DNA of 64,000 nt, taken from assembly GCA_013399855.1 (NCBI GenBank), contig VXAY01005956.1, positions 3,011,925-3,075,924 of the forward strand, read 5' to 3'. Position numbers and translations under genes: made by a program. Below are positions 39,581 through 52,165 of the stretch, one piece after another. The notes under the pieces were generated by a model. That model saw only the letters and a list, made by a program, of their open reading frames with translations. It did no database searches and was not told where the DNA came from. This DNA is from Oxyruncus cristatus (taxonomy: Eukaryota > Chordata > Aves > Passeriformes > Cotingidae). Positions within the stretch are counted from its first letter, which is position 1. Each line of letters opens with the position of its first letter.

Positions 39581-39603
39581 ATAATAATAATAATAATAAT
39601 AAT
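39581..39603 (+). repeat. (TAA)n microsatellite
   Basis: Seven to eight perfect TAA units occur, preceded by TTTA and followed by TGC. Confidence 0.95.
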
Positions 39604-39915
39604 GCTTTAATTTTAATAAGAAATTTTGTGTGGTTTCATAAAAAGGTTGAAATAAAATAGAGGCATTGTGGATGCCAATTCAGAAGTTTTATACAAATAT
39701 AAGAAAAGTTATACAGCTTTTCAATAGGTACTCCATTTCCTGGGATTTCTGAAATTATTTTCATCTAAGAGCTCTATTGAAAGTCTTAAGGCACATCTTT
39801 CCAGCCTGCTATGATCACCATAGAAATTTTTGCTTTTGAGAAATTATAATTTGTTTAGCTACCTGTGGGCTGGAGTCGGTTAAAAAGTTTCCAAAATGCT
39901 GCAGCTTCTGAGACC
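39604..39915. other. Unique AT-rich DNA
   Basis: Nothing recognisable lies between the microsatellite and the hairpin cluster. Confidence 0.5.
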
Positions 39916-39989
39916 AGGACCATAACCCCTGTAGGACAGGGGGTTTAGACAGACACTGAGTGTCTGGTCTAAAACAGTCACTGTGGCCT
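39916..39989. other. Cluster of three consecutive hairpins with a possible closing stem
   Basis: Hairpin I: AACCCCTGT (39924-39932), loop AGG, ACAGGGGGTT (39936-39945) with one bulged G. Hairpin II: TTTAGACAGACACT (39944-39957), one base, then AGTGTCT-G-GTCTAAA (39959-39973), so 14 pairs with one bulged G. Hairpin III: ACAGT-C-ACTGT (39974-39984). The flanks AGGACCA (39916-39922) and TGGCCT (39984-39989) can pair with one bulge, giving a 74-base cloverleaf-like layout. No tRNA, known small RNA or transposon end is recognised. As RNA, hairpin II needs a 5-base loop (about 12 pairs) and hairpin III is weak. Function is unknown. Confidence 0.55.
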
Positions 39990-42120
39990 TTAATAGTAAT
40001 AATGTCTACATCAATAAGCCATCAGGGAGCTACAGATCTGAGAGTGAATTTGGTTCTTTGTGCATGTTCCAGTGAAACTAATTTACATCTGGATGGTCTG
40101 GGCGTAGTTTCTATTTCATGAAAGATATTTCTTTTAAAGAGAAGGCAAAACTACAGGCTACACTGATTCCCTGATACACATAATTATACTAAGTATGATA
40201 CTTCAGTCATGACAATTATAATGGTACACACTCTTCGTTACAAAGGATTCTTTCACATTACCAACACTGACTACTAACCTTAAATTTATACCTGCTAGCT
40301 AAGTAACAGAAACCACAAAGAACATTAAAATTTTCCCCCACCCAGAGCTCAATCAGCAGCTCCCCCTGCAGCTGCACCCTGAGTTACCTATACCAGGTGT
40401 GCTCCTCAACAGTGCTACCCAAAAAGACATTCTCTTCTTTTTCCATTTCCACCCTGACAATCAGTTGAGTTGCCAGTCTCGAGTAACTGCAGAATGTGAA
40501 ATTGTTACTTTGATTTAAAGTAAATCTTTTATCTGATGTATCTGTGACTGTCAGGTCAACTGCCTGTGAGATTTACTGTCAGTCCTCAAACAGAGATAGG
40601 GATCTTCTGTAAATCTACCACGTTAATCCACAGGTATGTAGGACTTTGTCATGGCAGCTCAGCCCCACACTCAGCCACTCTCATTCCTCCACCAGCAAGA
40701 TGGAGGAGAGAATTGGAAGGGTAAAAGGAACAAAACCTGTGGGTTACTTCTGCAGTAATTAAATATCAAGGCCAGCAGCATTTATTTTCACAGATGGGGT
40801 AAAATTTACCACATTAATTACCATGAGACATACTTCATAAAGTATTTAAGCGGTATTTAAGTATCCTCAGACAAAGACAGGCAATGCTGGGCCAACAAAC
40901 ACTAGTGAAGATCATCTTGTGTTTTTTAGGAAATCAGAGGAAGCTATTTTTATGTGGCCTTTTCAGGCCTCCTTGAAAATCTCAGTATCTACTTGCATCC
41001 TTTGCTTCCCAAATGCCTTTGAGAAACTAGTCTCATGCCTAAATCTCCATCCCTTTCAGCACACAGACAGTCCTTACACACAGGTGGTAAAATCATGGAT
41101 TTTTAGACTCTTGTCAAGACACTGGATGAGTTACGTGCCACAGGTGAGCACAGATGAATGCAATACTCATCTGGTAGCTGGTCTATGCCAGACTGATGTA
41201 TGCACCTTCTGCTATTGCAACTTATCACAAGGATAACCTATTACAAATAAAAGTTAATGAAGATTATATATTCAGTCTGAGTCTCTTGTCCACACATTTT
41301 TGTCTCTGGACAAAAATGACTCACATGTAAAGCAAGTTGTGCTGCCCACTTGCTGCCATAACTCCACAGCAGCATATTCTTTTTATAATGCAGTACAGAA
41401 AACAAACACATGCACAGTAAAACTCCAGCTGGGAAGAATAATGAAGCATTTAGCAAAGCAGACAAAGACCACACGGCTGCATCTCCCTCAACACAGCAGA
41501 TCCTATTACTGGATACAATAATTAATAAGCTAATGACTGACCTTTAAGCATCCAAGTTTTTCTGAAAGATACAGATTACTTGGTTTTTATCCCTTTCAGG
41601 AGTCAAATCAGTCAGACATCTTAAGAACTTCAAACACTTTTGGTATATGCAAATTCACTGCAACCCTCCAGCAGCAGAAGTTATACACAGCCCTAACATG
41701 ATGCCTTATAGAGCTACTTGGAATAACACGAGCACTTTTCTGACTAAAACAAGACACTGGAACTCCTATATATGGTCACTTCAATATCTATACACACACT
41801 TGGCTTTCTTGTGGTTAAGCAGTGGTGGTTATCTATGTTGATATTTTCCAGCCTTTTTGCCACACACCAGTACATTTTTCTGGCCAGCTTGTACTCTCCC
41901 CCTGTAACTTGTCAGCCAGCCCCCCACATAACCTCTAATAGTTTTGTCTCTCTCTGGCCCAGTTATTTCAATGAGAATGTTCTTTGCCACAACTTTTTTA
42001 AGTGCTATAGACTCTTTCCTTGCCCACACCACTAACATACAGCAAATGCAATCTTGGAAGGATCCTACTTGCACAGACAAGGAGCATTTCCTGCTGGGTG
42101 TGTTTCTCTTCTCCTCACGC
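39990..42120. other. Unique DNA leading up to an LTR
   Basis: The longest frame is 105 codons on plus (40919-41236), unrecognised; it contains a strong donor-like word CAG-GTGAGC near 41145. The last about 270 bases (41850-42120) are more pyrimidine-rich and could be a decayed part of the retroviral insertion next door, but I cannot align them to any gene. Confidence 0.4.
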
Positions 42121-43148
42121 TGTGGGGAGTTGACCTTGGCTGGTGCCAGGTGCCCACCAAAGCCATCCTATGCCTCCTCAGCTGGACTGGGGAGGGAAAA
42201 CTATGAGGAAAGGCTCAAGGGTTGAGATGAGGTCAGGGAGAGCAATCACCCACTGCTGTCGCGAGAATCAACTTGGGGAAAGAATAATTTCATTTATTAC
42301 CACTCTAACAGAGCAGGGTAACAAGAAATGAAAACAAATCATAATACACCTCCCCCTCACTCCTCCCTTCCTACCAGGCTGAACTTGACTCCCGATTTCT
42401 TCTCTCTCTCCTCTCCCTCAGTGGCACAGTGGGACAGAGAATGGGGGCTGCTCATCACACATTGTTTCTGCTGCTCCTTCCTCCTGAGCAGGACTCACAC
42501 TCCTCCCCTGGTCCAGCACGGGGTCCCTCCAGCGGGAGACAGCCTTCCATGCACTTCTCCAACACGAGTCCTTCCCAAGCAGCTCTTCACAAACTTCATT
42601 CACTAAGGTCCTTAGTCCTTCAGGAGCAGGCTGCTCCCCCATGGGGTTACAAGCCCTGCCAGCAAACCTGCTCCACACTAGACTCCTCCCTCCATGAGCC
42701 TACTCCAGTGAGAGATTCCCACGGGATCACAGCCCCCTTCAGGCACCCACCTGCTCCAGTGTGGGGTCCTCCACAGGCTACAGGTGGATCTGCTTCCCTG
42801 TGGACCTCCATGGGCTGCAGGGGCACAGCTGCCTCTCTGTGGGCTGGAGCACCTCCAGCCCCTCCTTCTGCACTGACCTGGGTGTCTGCAGACCTTTTTA
42901 TCTCATGTATTCTCACTTGTCTCTCTTCTGAATAATAACTTTTCCCCCTTCTCAAATACATTTTCAAGTACATTATCCCAGAGGTGGTACCACCATCACT
43001 GATGGGCTCGGCCTCAGCCAGTGGCAGGTCCACCTTGGCGCTCCACTGGCTGTCAGACACAGGGGAAGCTTCTGGCAGCTTCTCCCAGAAACCACCCCTG
43101 CAGGTCCCCTGCTACCAAAAACTTGCCACACAGACCCAAGAACACACA
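42121..43148 (-). mobile_element. Solo LTR of an avian endogenous retrovirus family
   Basis: This GC-rich stretch matches, from memory, a widespread LTR family of bird genomes. Hallmarks are the GACCTTGGCTGG/GGTGCCCACCAAAGCC end, a middle built from degenerate CTGCTCC...GGGTCC units, GATGGGCTCGGCC, and the GCTACCAAAAACTTGCCACA end. In the usual orientation of the family the element reads on the minus strand. No gag, pol or env remnants lie beside it, so it is a solo LTR. The 168-codon plus frame and 137-codon minus frame inside it are by-products of its GC content. Exact ends and target-site duplications are not clear. Confidence 0.75.
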
Positions 43149-44194
43149 TTAAGTTCAATGCTGCTCTGGATTAAATTATTACAATTACTACTACCTTGAT
43201 GCAGCAATTGCAGTTATCTACTACAGAGGTTCTCCAGGTCTGCAGAAACTGAGTCTGACATCTGACACGTGAAGTATTTGAGACTGCAACATCTGCCTGC
43301 ATCAGCATATAATGTTTTTCAACAGGGAGCTCTCAGAGAAGAGTCTGTAAACAACATTTATAAAATACAGATGCTCTTGGTTGCAGATGCGTTATAGGAA
43401 GCTTAATAGCGGTTTAGATGAGTTACGTGGTCGTGAACTTCCAAGATGATTTATCACCAGTAAAAACCGACCCATTTTGTAAAACTTATATCCTATTAAA
43501 GAAGTATTAAATGAAAAGCAGAGCTGGATAAATTGTTTTATCTGGAGTTCCATGAGTTTTCTTTCTTTCTTTCTTTGTCATTATCAGCAACACAAAACTT
43601 GGGCAACGAAATAGCCTTTCTCTGATGATGAATTTCATGTTTATTTTGAAAAGTAACATGAGTGGGTGAATAAATTCTTGGAAAAAACAGGATTTGAATT
43701 CATGCCTGTGCGTAGTTTTTTAAAAAAAATGAAGCAGAAGATTATTCTTTTAAGTCAGGATGAATGCATATATTTATATTCCCTTCTGCACAATTGACTG
43801 AACTTCACTTTCAAAATGTCAAGGATAAATATCCTTCAAATGGTTCCATTAAAATTGTGATAACCATAGTAACAGAATGGAGTTTGCTTATATCTTTTTT
43901 CTTTTTTCCTTTTTGGTGTGTATTTGCACCAATGCTGCTGCCAAGAGAGGTAAAGAAAAGCAATCCCTACCTAATTCACATTTGAATGTGGGTGTTCATA
44001 ATGATAGTCTTCATAATGTTAAATTCTGAAATTAGCTTTTGTTTTGTAATTTAAAGATTTGTTTATGGATAAGAAATCTGAATAGGTCATGAAAACATAC
44101 CACCACCTGCTACACTCATCAGAATAGAGAGGATATTATCTACCGTTTATTACTTCATTTCCCCAAGTAATTATTTGCATCAGAAGAGGGGAGA
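43149..44194. other. Unique DNA between LTR and CR1 tail
   Basis: A short (TTTC)n run lies at 43557-43576. The 73-codon plus frame (43764-43985) is unrecognised. A reverse POU octamer lies at 44173-44180. Confidence 0.5.
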
Positions 44195-44235
44195 GTCGGG
44201 TCCCTTCCAACCCTGGATATTCTGTGATTCTATGT
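44195..44235 (+). mobile_element. CR1 LINE 3'-end fragment
   Basis: GTCGGGTCCCTTCCAACCC followed by ATTCTGTGATTCTATG is the diagnostic avian CR1 tail in sense orientation. Upstream CR1 sequence is missing or decayed beyond recognition. Confidence 0.85.
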
Positions 44236-44944
44236 GAAAATTAAGTTAAAATTAAGATATCCAGCTACACAGCTTTCAATTACTCCCAATACTAGTGGAT
44301 TTTATATAGCCAAATCACACAGATATCTGGGGGGAAAAGAATCTCAGTGCTTAAACTAACGCTATCTAAATTAATAATAAATTCTTAATTGGGATAATCT
44401 GGTCCAAAGTACCCCCCTTCCCCACCTCCCTTCTCACAGGAGGCAGAATGTTGTGCCCAGTGTACCTGTCAGCTGCAGAATGAAGGTCTGTGGCACAGGG
44501 CTTCACTCGATGGTTCTTACTGAAACTTCAACAACTACTGATGAATTTCAGGTTGAGTTTTAAAGTTGTCCTTCCAGACTGCTGATATTCCAATACAACA
44601 CATTTGAAAATGAGGCAGTAGTACAGTGGCATTGCCTTTTGGATTTGTCATGGCTTTCAGTTCGAGATGTCTCTGCCCTTCAGTGCCTGAAGTTCTAGAA
44701 AGAGAATTATCCATGTGTAAAATCATGAGAAAATCTTATTTTGGATTAAATATAATAAAAAAATACCTTGCATAAACAATAGGGGGTGCTAACCTATATT
44801 TGGGGCCAAATTTAGTCACGTCCCATGTCTACAGTGAACCTATTTATTGGGAATACAACATGGTTAATATGAGACTTTGGGCAATATGCATTCCTGTTTC
44901 ATTCACTTGCAGCATACCCATCACAAGAAAAACAAATGAATATT
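44236..44944. other. Unique DNA
   Basis: A short C-rich run lies at about 44411-44435, and a 63-codon minus frame (44535-44726) is unrecognised. A CTCF-like word is listed separately. Confidence 0.5.
44777..44791 (+). promoter_or_regulatory. CTCF-like motif
   Basis: CAATAGGGGGTGCTA agrees with the CTCF core CACTAGGGGGCGCTA at 13 of 15 positions, including the central AGGGGG. Binding is inference; a single motif match is weak evidence. Confidence 0.3.
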
Positions 44945-44988
44945 AAAAAAAAACAAAACAAAACAAAACAAAAAAAAAAACAAACAAA

Positions 44989-45074
<86 letters not shown>

Positions 45075-45094
45075 AAAAAAAAAAAAAAAAAAAA
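44945..45094 (+). repeat. Long A-rich tract with an 83-A homopolymer
   Basis: The tract starts with AAAAC and CAAA units, contains 83 uninterrupted A's (44990-45072), then CC and 20 more A's. No polyadenylation signal or gene remnant was found in the preceding 150 bases, and no target-site duplication was recognised, so a retrocopy tail is not supported. It may be an expanded A-rich microsatellite or partly an assembly artefact. The lysine-only frame over it is not a gene. Confidence 0.95.
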
Positions 45095-45911
45095 CCCTCA
45101 GTGAAGAAACTCAGCCTGGATCCAAATTATTTTTCCTGAGCCTGTGTCAAGATGATGAGCTCATGTATTTTTCTACATATTCTGTTCTAAGGCACCATAC
45201 TGGGATGTTACAGACAGTTAATGATTTCAGGGAAGGATTAAGAAGATGGCCAGGGAAATTCATAAGCTGCTTTGGTACTGTCAAAAGGAAAAATGGCAAC
45301 ATTATATGCTGAGGGGTTTTCCTGATTCATGTGAGAGATTATCCTTAAAGGCTGAGCAATGCTTTGCTGACTCTCTTCTGGGGTTTGCAATGCAAAATCT
45401 CCCAATTTGCAAGCTTTGGGAAACACACTGTGGTTAAATTGACTAAATGCTTTTATATATATATAAATATATATATATATACAGACCACACAGCCAATTC
45501 CTTTCATTCTGCAAAGCACTTGCATCCTTCTCACAGTTATCTAGCATTTACTACCACATTCTCCATTTAAACATTATCTTGTGGTTAATAACTCACTTCT
45601 CATTTTCACTCATCCTCATAAAATAATAAAGAAAGAATGACCCAACATCTCCATTTCTTAACAGGCTTCTGTGAACAGATTTTCACTGATTTCAGAGAAG
45701 GGACAACATTTTGCAGTGAGCTCTCATGAAATCTTAACCAGTAAGAAGACAGATGTGGGTTTTTGTTATCTGTCACCAAGAAAACCCAAACAAACAAGAA
45801 AATAAGCTGCTTCTATTTTCAATATGGAAGTGGGAAGGTTTTCCCATAGACATTTTTTTTGAGAAATGTTTACCCATTGGGCTCACCACGTGTCTGATGT
45901 TTTTGAAGCAC
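45095..45911. other. Unique DNA with a TA microsatellite
   Basis: Nothing coding is recognised. The minus 98-codon frame (45238-45534) owes its Ile-Tyr run to the TA repeat at 45453-45481. Confidence 0.5.
45453..45481. repeat. (TA)n microsatellite
   Basis: Nearly perfect TA dinucleotides, with one AAAT interruption. Confidence 0.9.
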
Positions 45912-45956
45912 AATAAACTATAAGTTGCAAGCCAGCTGAGCTTATAGTGACTTATT
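45912..45956. other. 13-bp stem-loop with a 3-base bulge
   Basis: Inner arms ACTATAAG (45917-45924) and CTTATAGT (45941-45948) pair exactly. Outer arms AATAA (45912-45916) and TTATT (45952-45956) continue the stem across a GAC bulge. The loop is 16 bases. No known RNA family is recognised. Confidence 0.5.
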
Positions 45957-48900
45957 AACATCTTACAGGCTCTAAATTAGGGAGATTTTATTATGTCATT
46001 GAGGGAATTATGCCAGGGACTCCAACAATTGCCATCACTTAACTGTTTTGTTGGTTGTGGCATTCTTTTCCCAATTTTAACTTCTCAAATTCTCTCTTGA
46101 TGACAGCTCTTCTTTGTTGTACTTCTGATTTCTGTGGGGTTTCACTGACTATCAGGTTGGTGTTTTTTCAATTTTACTGTCTTCACTCTCCACATTCAGA
46201 TCAGAAAACTTCCCTACATTAAATGTCTCAAGCAACTGGACTCTTCTTTCAATGAAGTTTGCTTAGTGAGGGGTTTTTTATGCTTTCCTCCCCTCTGATC
46301 TTCTGATTTATTTTACATAATGTATAAAGGCTAATCAATGCTCTGTGAACTTTTCACAGAATCTTCTACCACTCGTGCTTTAACAGCATGTTTGCAGCCA
46401 TAAAAATTAATCAAACTTCCCCTTAATTAATTCAAGCAAACAAACTTTTTTTTTTTCCTATTACCAAGCTCTCTCTCTTCCTAAATCTTTCGGGATAGAC
46501 TGGCACTTAAACATAGACCACTCTTAGATAGGAACATGGAAATTTTTTCCTGAGCTTAACTGCAAGAGAGGCAGGAGGGGCTGCACGTCAGGTGCAAAAC
46601 AGTCATTTCATTCCTTGCTAATAACAGTTTAAGGGGATGAACTCCTTATCTGGAAAAAAAAAAAAAAAAAAAGAGACTTATTTTGTGGTTGTTGCCTGAG
46701 TCATGGTTGCTCTCCTATCTACACAAGTGTCCAATATGCTTTAAAAAAGTCAACAGGAATTGTACTGGATTGGATGTCTTACATATCTATAAAATCTATT
46801 CGAGTTTCTTTAATGGATAAACCGTTTCTGCATTCTAATCATGATTTAAACAGAAATACAGGTTATAGGTATTTACACTATTTAGTCAACGTTCATCTCA
46901 GTTTTAGTTTTTCATGAAAAGCATCACCACTGTAAAATAGTTAAACTTGTTATACATCATCACAGTGAATGATTTATTTGACATTTTTACTAAAGCACAC
47001 ATTTTAATCGAATCTCTGCTCAGTTAGTAGCATATGGATTTTTGGCAATTTTTAAATTCAAAACAATTTTTCAAAATATACCTGAGCATTACTTTTCCTG
47101 CTGGCCCCTATGACTGTTCAGTAGCTCCAGCTGATGGAAACCAGAACTTACAAACAAACATACACACATTAAAAACTATAAAGGAAAGGCAAAAAATCAT
47201 GAATCACTCGGTGTTACAGCTGCCTGCAGCTGACAGCTCATACCGTGCCTGCAATAGCAAAAACAAGACGTGTCTCTGTGACTGCCACTCAGCTCTCATC
47301 TCAGCATAACAATGAATCCCACCGAGAGTTTCCCAAAGTTGCTGTCCCTCTCTTTTTTTCATACAAATGCACTTGCTTTACATGTAATGGCTCCCCAACT
47401 CCCAGACCCAACTTTAGTGTTAAACTCTGTAAAACAGACGTTTGTTCTCCTTTGTTTGTTCACTTATGATTTACACGTTTGACTTTCTTCACAATTCTCA
47501 ACACTTTTCTTTTGCCAGGGATTCTTATATTTAAGTTTTTAAATCTTAATTTGCATTGCATTTCTCGTTAATCCGGGTCTTGTGGAAAAGAAAAATCTAT
47601 ATAGCACAGGAATGACAAAACAATGTAAGGTAATTTTCAACAAAACATACTTCAGGAAATGAATGATGTTAAAAAGCTGTGCTAATGATACATGAAATAT
47701 CCCCTGCTTAATACAGAATAGAATGAGAATCTAGGAAATAAGAGTTCACTTATTATTAAACATAAAGCTCTGTAATCACAGCAATGTCAATTAGTGGGAA
47801 ATAGGAGAGAGCCTTTGATGTAAGCATTTTAGTTCAAATTACTTCAGTATGTTCCAAAATCAGCTTTAAGAGACCTTGGGAAAATATAGAGACAGGCGGG
47901 GAAAACAAACTGTGGCTGCAATTTGGTACTTAGTATTTTGATGTATTTACACCTGGGTAGCTGTTGGCAGCCTATTTTATTTCACAGACTTACTGAGTCC
48001 ATCTTTGTAGGAGCGGGTTCTAATGAGTCAGGCCATTAACAACAAATCTCAGGCAGCAAGAACGAGACAGCAGCAGCGTGTGTACTCATTGCTCAAACCC
48101 TTCTGGGTGTTGCACTCCAAAGGAGCAAAGACAGACAAGGTCAAATCTAAACATAAACCCCTTTGCAAAACGGTATTTGTACACAGCACATTCCTCATTA
48201 ATCTATTTCAAATGCCTACCATATCCACATATTAATGCAATGTATGCTGTTCAACCTTTTTTCCCCTCTTCGCACGCTACAGGGCTCAAAAAGTGGCAGC
48301 AGAGAGAAAAAGGTCAGATTTGTACTTAAATTGTTAACCACCAAAGAAAATGAAAATCTTTTATAGGCTAAGAATATTTATTAATTAATATATCAGTAAA
48401 CTTTACCAATATTTCATTAACCATTCAGCCCAGTAGCGACTCGTAAGAACAGCACAAGGTCTTCCTTCCTCCCCCTGTTTTTCACTTGCTCTCACAGAGA
48501 GCATTTTCGCAGCATAAATCTCAGACCTTGGCTGAGCTTTTGTTGCCTTGCTTACGGTTTTTAAAAACCAGTCTTGAATTCTCCAAAACTGTAAGAATAA
48601 CCTTGATAGAGGAATATTAATTTATTCCATTTCCATGACCTGCCACAGGAAGGGTTGAGAAGAAGATTACAGCAAGCACTTTCCACATGATTCCACCCAC
48701 AGATATTGTGAAGCAAAAAGCTTTTCCTGGGTAACACAACCTGTCAAACACAAAGATATGAACTGCAAGGAACTTTTCCCCTATTTCCAGAAGACTTATG
48801 TTCAATTGCTAGTTTCTCCACTTAAATTCTTCACGTTTTCACCAGCAATTCTCTACTATTCCACATCCCTTTCAAACTCACATTTATAGAGCTAAATGAA

Positions 48901-50598
48901 AAAAATAAAACGCCACAAAAAACAACCCATCAATCTGAATCGAGACTTTGCCCTGTGTTTCCTGTTCCTAATTGCTGGGTTTCACCATCCAAAATGTTTC
49001 ACGGTTTCTAGGCCAGTGTATTTCAGTTCACTCATGTTTTGAAAACATTTGCTCTTTTGTTTTTATATTTATTAGTAGGAAAAGAAAGTTACATAGTTAT
49101 GTAGCTTATTATATATTAGGAACAGGAAGTTCCCAAAATTCTAATTCTACCGGGGAAATGGTGAAATCCAGTAGTGGATTTAGACATGAGTTCCTTGGAA
49201 CCTGTGAGATCAGAAGTGTTACCTGGCCTGACTTTCCCCACACTCTCACTTCTCCCCAGCGCTGTAGTCACCAGGCCTTCGTGTCTCTCTCTTCTAAGAA
49301 ACCCCATCATAAACTTTTAGCTTACCCTGACTGCATTCACTGAGGATAACAGCTGTTAGTATCTATTAAATTTCTATTTATCCCATTAAACCTGTTTAAA
49401 CCCAAACCTCTCCTTCTCTACATAAGTCTGGGAAAAATATCAGGATCTGTCAGTCATTCCTAACATGCACCTGGGCACATTCCTATAACTGTCTGCTCCT
49501 GCCAGCACTTGGCAATGATTGCTCAACTTCACTTTCTCTAGAGCTGATGAGAAGTCTAATGAATTATCCTTTTCTTCTGAAAACTATTAAAAAATGCTGA
49601 GCATTTAGCTAATGTCTTTTTAATCTCATTTTCATAAGCTAGTTTCCCAAGTCAAAGAAATCCATTTGGATTTTTTTTTATCCATTCACACTGTTGTTTT
49701 AACTGAATTTCCACCTTGGAGTGCCCAGACCCCTGAAACCACCAAGCCTCCCCCACTTCAAAATAAAACACCTATAATAAAAGAAATGTCCTTCCTGATA
49801 TTCTGGAACAAGGGGCAGCCTGGACCTGCAAGTCATTCCTCTTTTAATATCAGCTCAACCTTTTCCATGATTTTCCCAGGAATGTCTTCCTACTGGCTAC
49901 ATCATCTCTCCACTTTGTCGACAGATTAACACATGCTGCAAAAATCATACTCCAACTTTTAGTAGTTTCTGCAATTAATTCTGAATGACTTCTCATGGAC
50001 TTCCCTTCTTCCTCTTTTCTGGTCTCCATCACATTCAGATTTGTTTTGGGTTGTTTTTTTTTTTTATTTTCTCACTTTTCTTTCTCTTCCTGCACCACTT
50101 TTCATCTGAGCTGCCTTTCATTCCCTTAATTTCCATTTCTCAGTCTCATTCAGATCTCAAAAACTCTTCACTTCATGTAGAGTTTTCACAGATGTCACTT
50201 TTGTCTAGCTGGGAAAGCAGTGAAGGCAGGTGAATTTCCACATATTCTCTGTGCAGTGAGGAATTTTGTTTTGAGTAGACACAAAGTAAGCTTTTGTCAT
50301 AAATCATTAAACTTACAATAAAACACGCTTTCTAATGAATTTAAGAGTAAGACCTTAAAATCAACAAAAATGACCATAACTTACAGAAGAGTTGCTTAAG
50401 AGAAGAAGGCAAATATAAAGGAATTGAGGATCAACACAATTGCAGGTAACAGAAATGAGAAGGAAAGGATCAGCAACTACTCCTGAGAGGGCAACTTGTA
50501 ATGTTGGACGCGCAGTAAAAAAAGCAGAGGGAAATATTCTAGAGAACATGAGGCTCCCCCACATCTGCTGAATTAGAATTGTGACGGTAAAAAGAAAG
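45957..50598. other. Unique AT-rich DNA
   Basis: Frames are 123 codons or fewer (the longest is plus, 48972-49343) and unrecognised. A 19-A run lies at 46654-46672, a 12-T run at 50054-50065, and a reverse POU octamer at 47549-47556. No mobile element was recognised. Confidence 0.5.
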
Positions 50599-50599
50599 A

Positions 50600-50652
<53 letters not shown>
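50599..50652 (+). repeat. (AC)n followed by a 40-A run
   Basis: Seven AC units pass directly into 40 uninterrupted A's. The phenylalanine-rich minus frame across it (50361-50792) is a by-product of the run. Confidence 0.95.
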
Positions 50653-50654
<2 letters not shown>

Positions 50655-52165
50655 AAAAGATGTGGGAGAGGAAGTCAGCAGTGAGAATATGATGGAAAGG
50701 CAACAGAGACCAGAAAGCACAGGAAAACAGAGCACAGGGCCAAAGGCAGAGCTGCTGGGAAACTCAGCAGAGGCAGAACAAACCAGAGGCATGGCAGAGA
50801 TAACAGTCTGGTGGAGAGGAAGAAAGGGTACAGGATGTTTTATGTTTTGTTGTTATTATTTGGCACCCAAACAGGGAGATATTTCAGTCAGAATACTCAA
50901 AAAATATCAAAACTCTGTAACCTTGATTAATACTGTTGAGTGAAGTTAAAAGTGAAGCTTTAGGTTGTTTCACAAACATCTGCAAAACAGTGGAAACATG
51001 AATAGAATCCTTAAAGCAGATCTTCAAATATTAGTCAATTTATCTGCCATCTGTTGGGAACTGCAACAGCCAGTTCATTTCGGTTTCTACAAGTCTAAAA
51101 TAACTCATTGTAAAATTATACTATTTTTCTCACTTCCTGTAGAGAAATGGCATCCGAGCTTCTTTGAACTAAGGCATGAAATGGCTTGCAAAATACCAAA
51201 ATTCACTTAATAAAGATGTACTAGCTCATTCAACTGATATGTCATGAAGCTGGAGAAATTTTTAATATTCCATTAATTTCACTGTAAAAAGCAGTTCTCT
51301 GAACTGAAATAAATTCTCAGCCAATGAATGAATCTTCATGCTCATTATTTCTTTTATTGAAGTAGACAGAGGCTTGACAAAGAACTACACTACTTGCAGT
51401 TACTACGATAAATTCACTGGACATCCAATATAGCATCACACTAAATACAAATCTATGTAATACCTGAGCTTTCAGAGTTTTATATTACAGCAGTAACTAA
51501 ATGTCATGATAAATTAACATGCAAAACCAGGATATTCCTGTTGCATAGACTAAAGGGAAAGGACTGCTTAAAGAAATTACTAAGCACATTTTAAGGGAAG
51601 AAAGGGACACTGAAAAAAAATAAATAGAATTTCAAATTCCATGGATATGTTTTGTATCCACAAAGGAGTGAAAAATCACACTGTCTTGTGTGCCTGCTAG
51701 AGGAGACATGCTTCTCATTGCAGAGCTGTATTCACTTGCTCAAACTATATAAATGAAAGAGAAAACAGAATGGTGAGGGAAGAGAAGAAAGGAAACCTGC
51801 TTGCATTGAATTCAACAAAAGAAGTGCTGTTACTGCAGTCCATCCACATTCCTGGGGTTTTTTTAATCATTTGAATGGCCCATTTCAGCTCCATTTGTCA
51901 CTAAGTTTATCTGATCAGAAAAACAGACATATCAACAGGGAGTTTCCAGTTGTATTCACCGTATGTGTAATGATTATTAGAGAAAGGTCCAGCCAACAGA
52001 ACCACATTTACACATTAGAGAAACGAGTGGCATAAGCAAACAGCCCTGATGCTGCACAGAGGAAGATGTGGCATCTTCCCTCACATGAACTCTGATAACT
52101 AACTATGCCTGTTTCTCATGTGGTGCTCACCTGAAAGCCTCAATTACTTTCAGAAAGAAGGGGAC
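50653..52165. other. Unique DNA
   Basis: The 120-codon plus frame (50581-50943) begins in the A-run. Its later half is Glu/Gln-rich without a recognised domain. No other feature was seen. Confidence 0.45.

Noticed and set aside
42429..42935. 168-codon plus frame and overlapping minus frames
   Set aside because: All lie within the LTR and reflect its GC content and tandem structure, not a gene.
44936..45139. Open frame of almost only lysine
   Set aside because: It is a direct translation of the A-rich tract, with no independent coding evidence.
50361..50792. 143-codon minus frame with a phenylalanine run
   Set aside because: The run is the complement of the 40-A homopolymer; the rest has no recognisable sequence.
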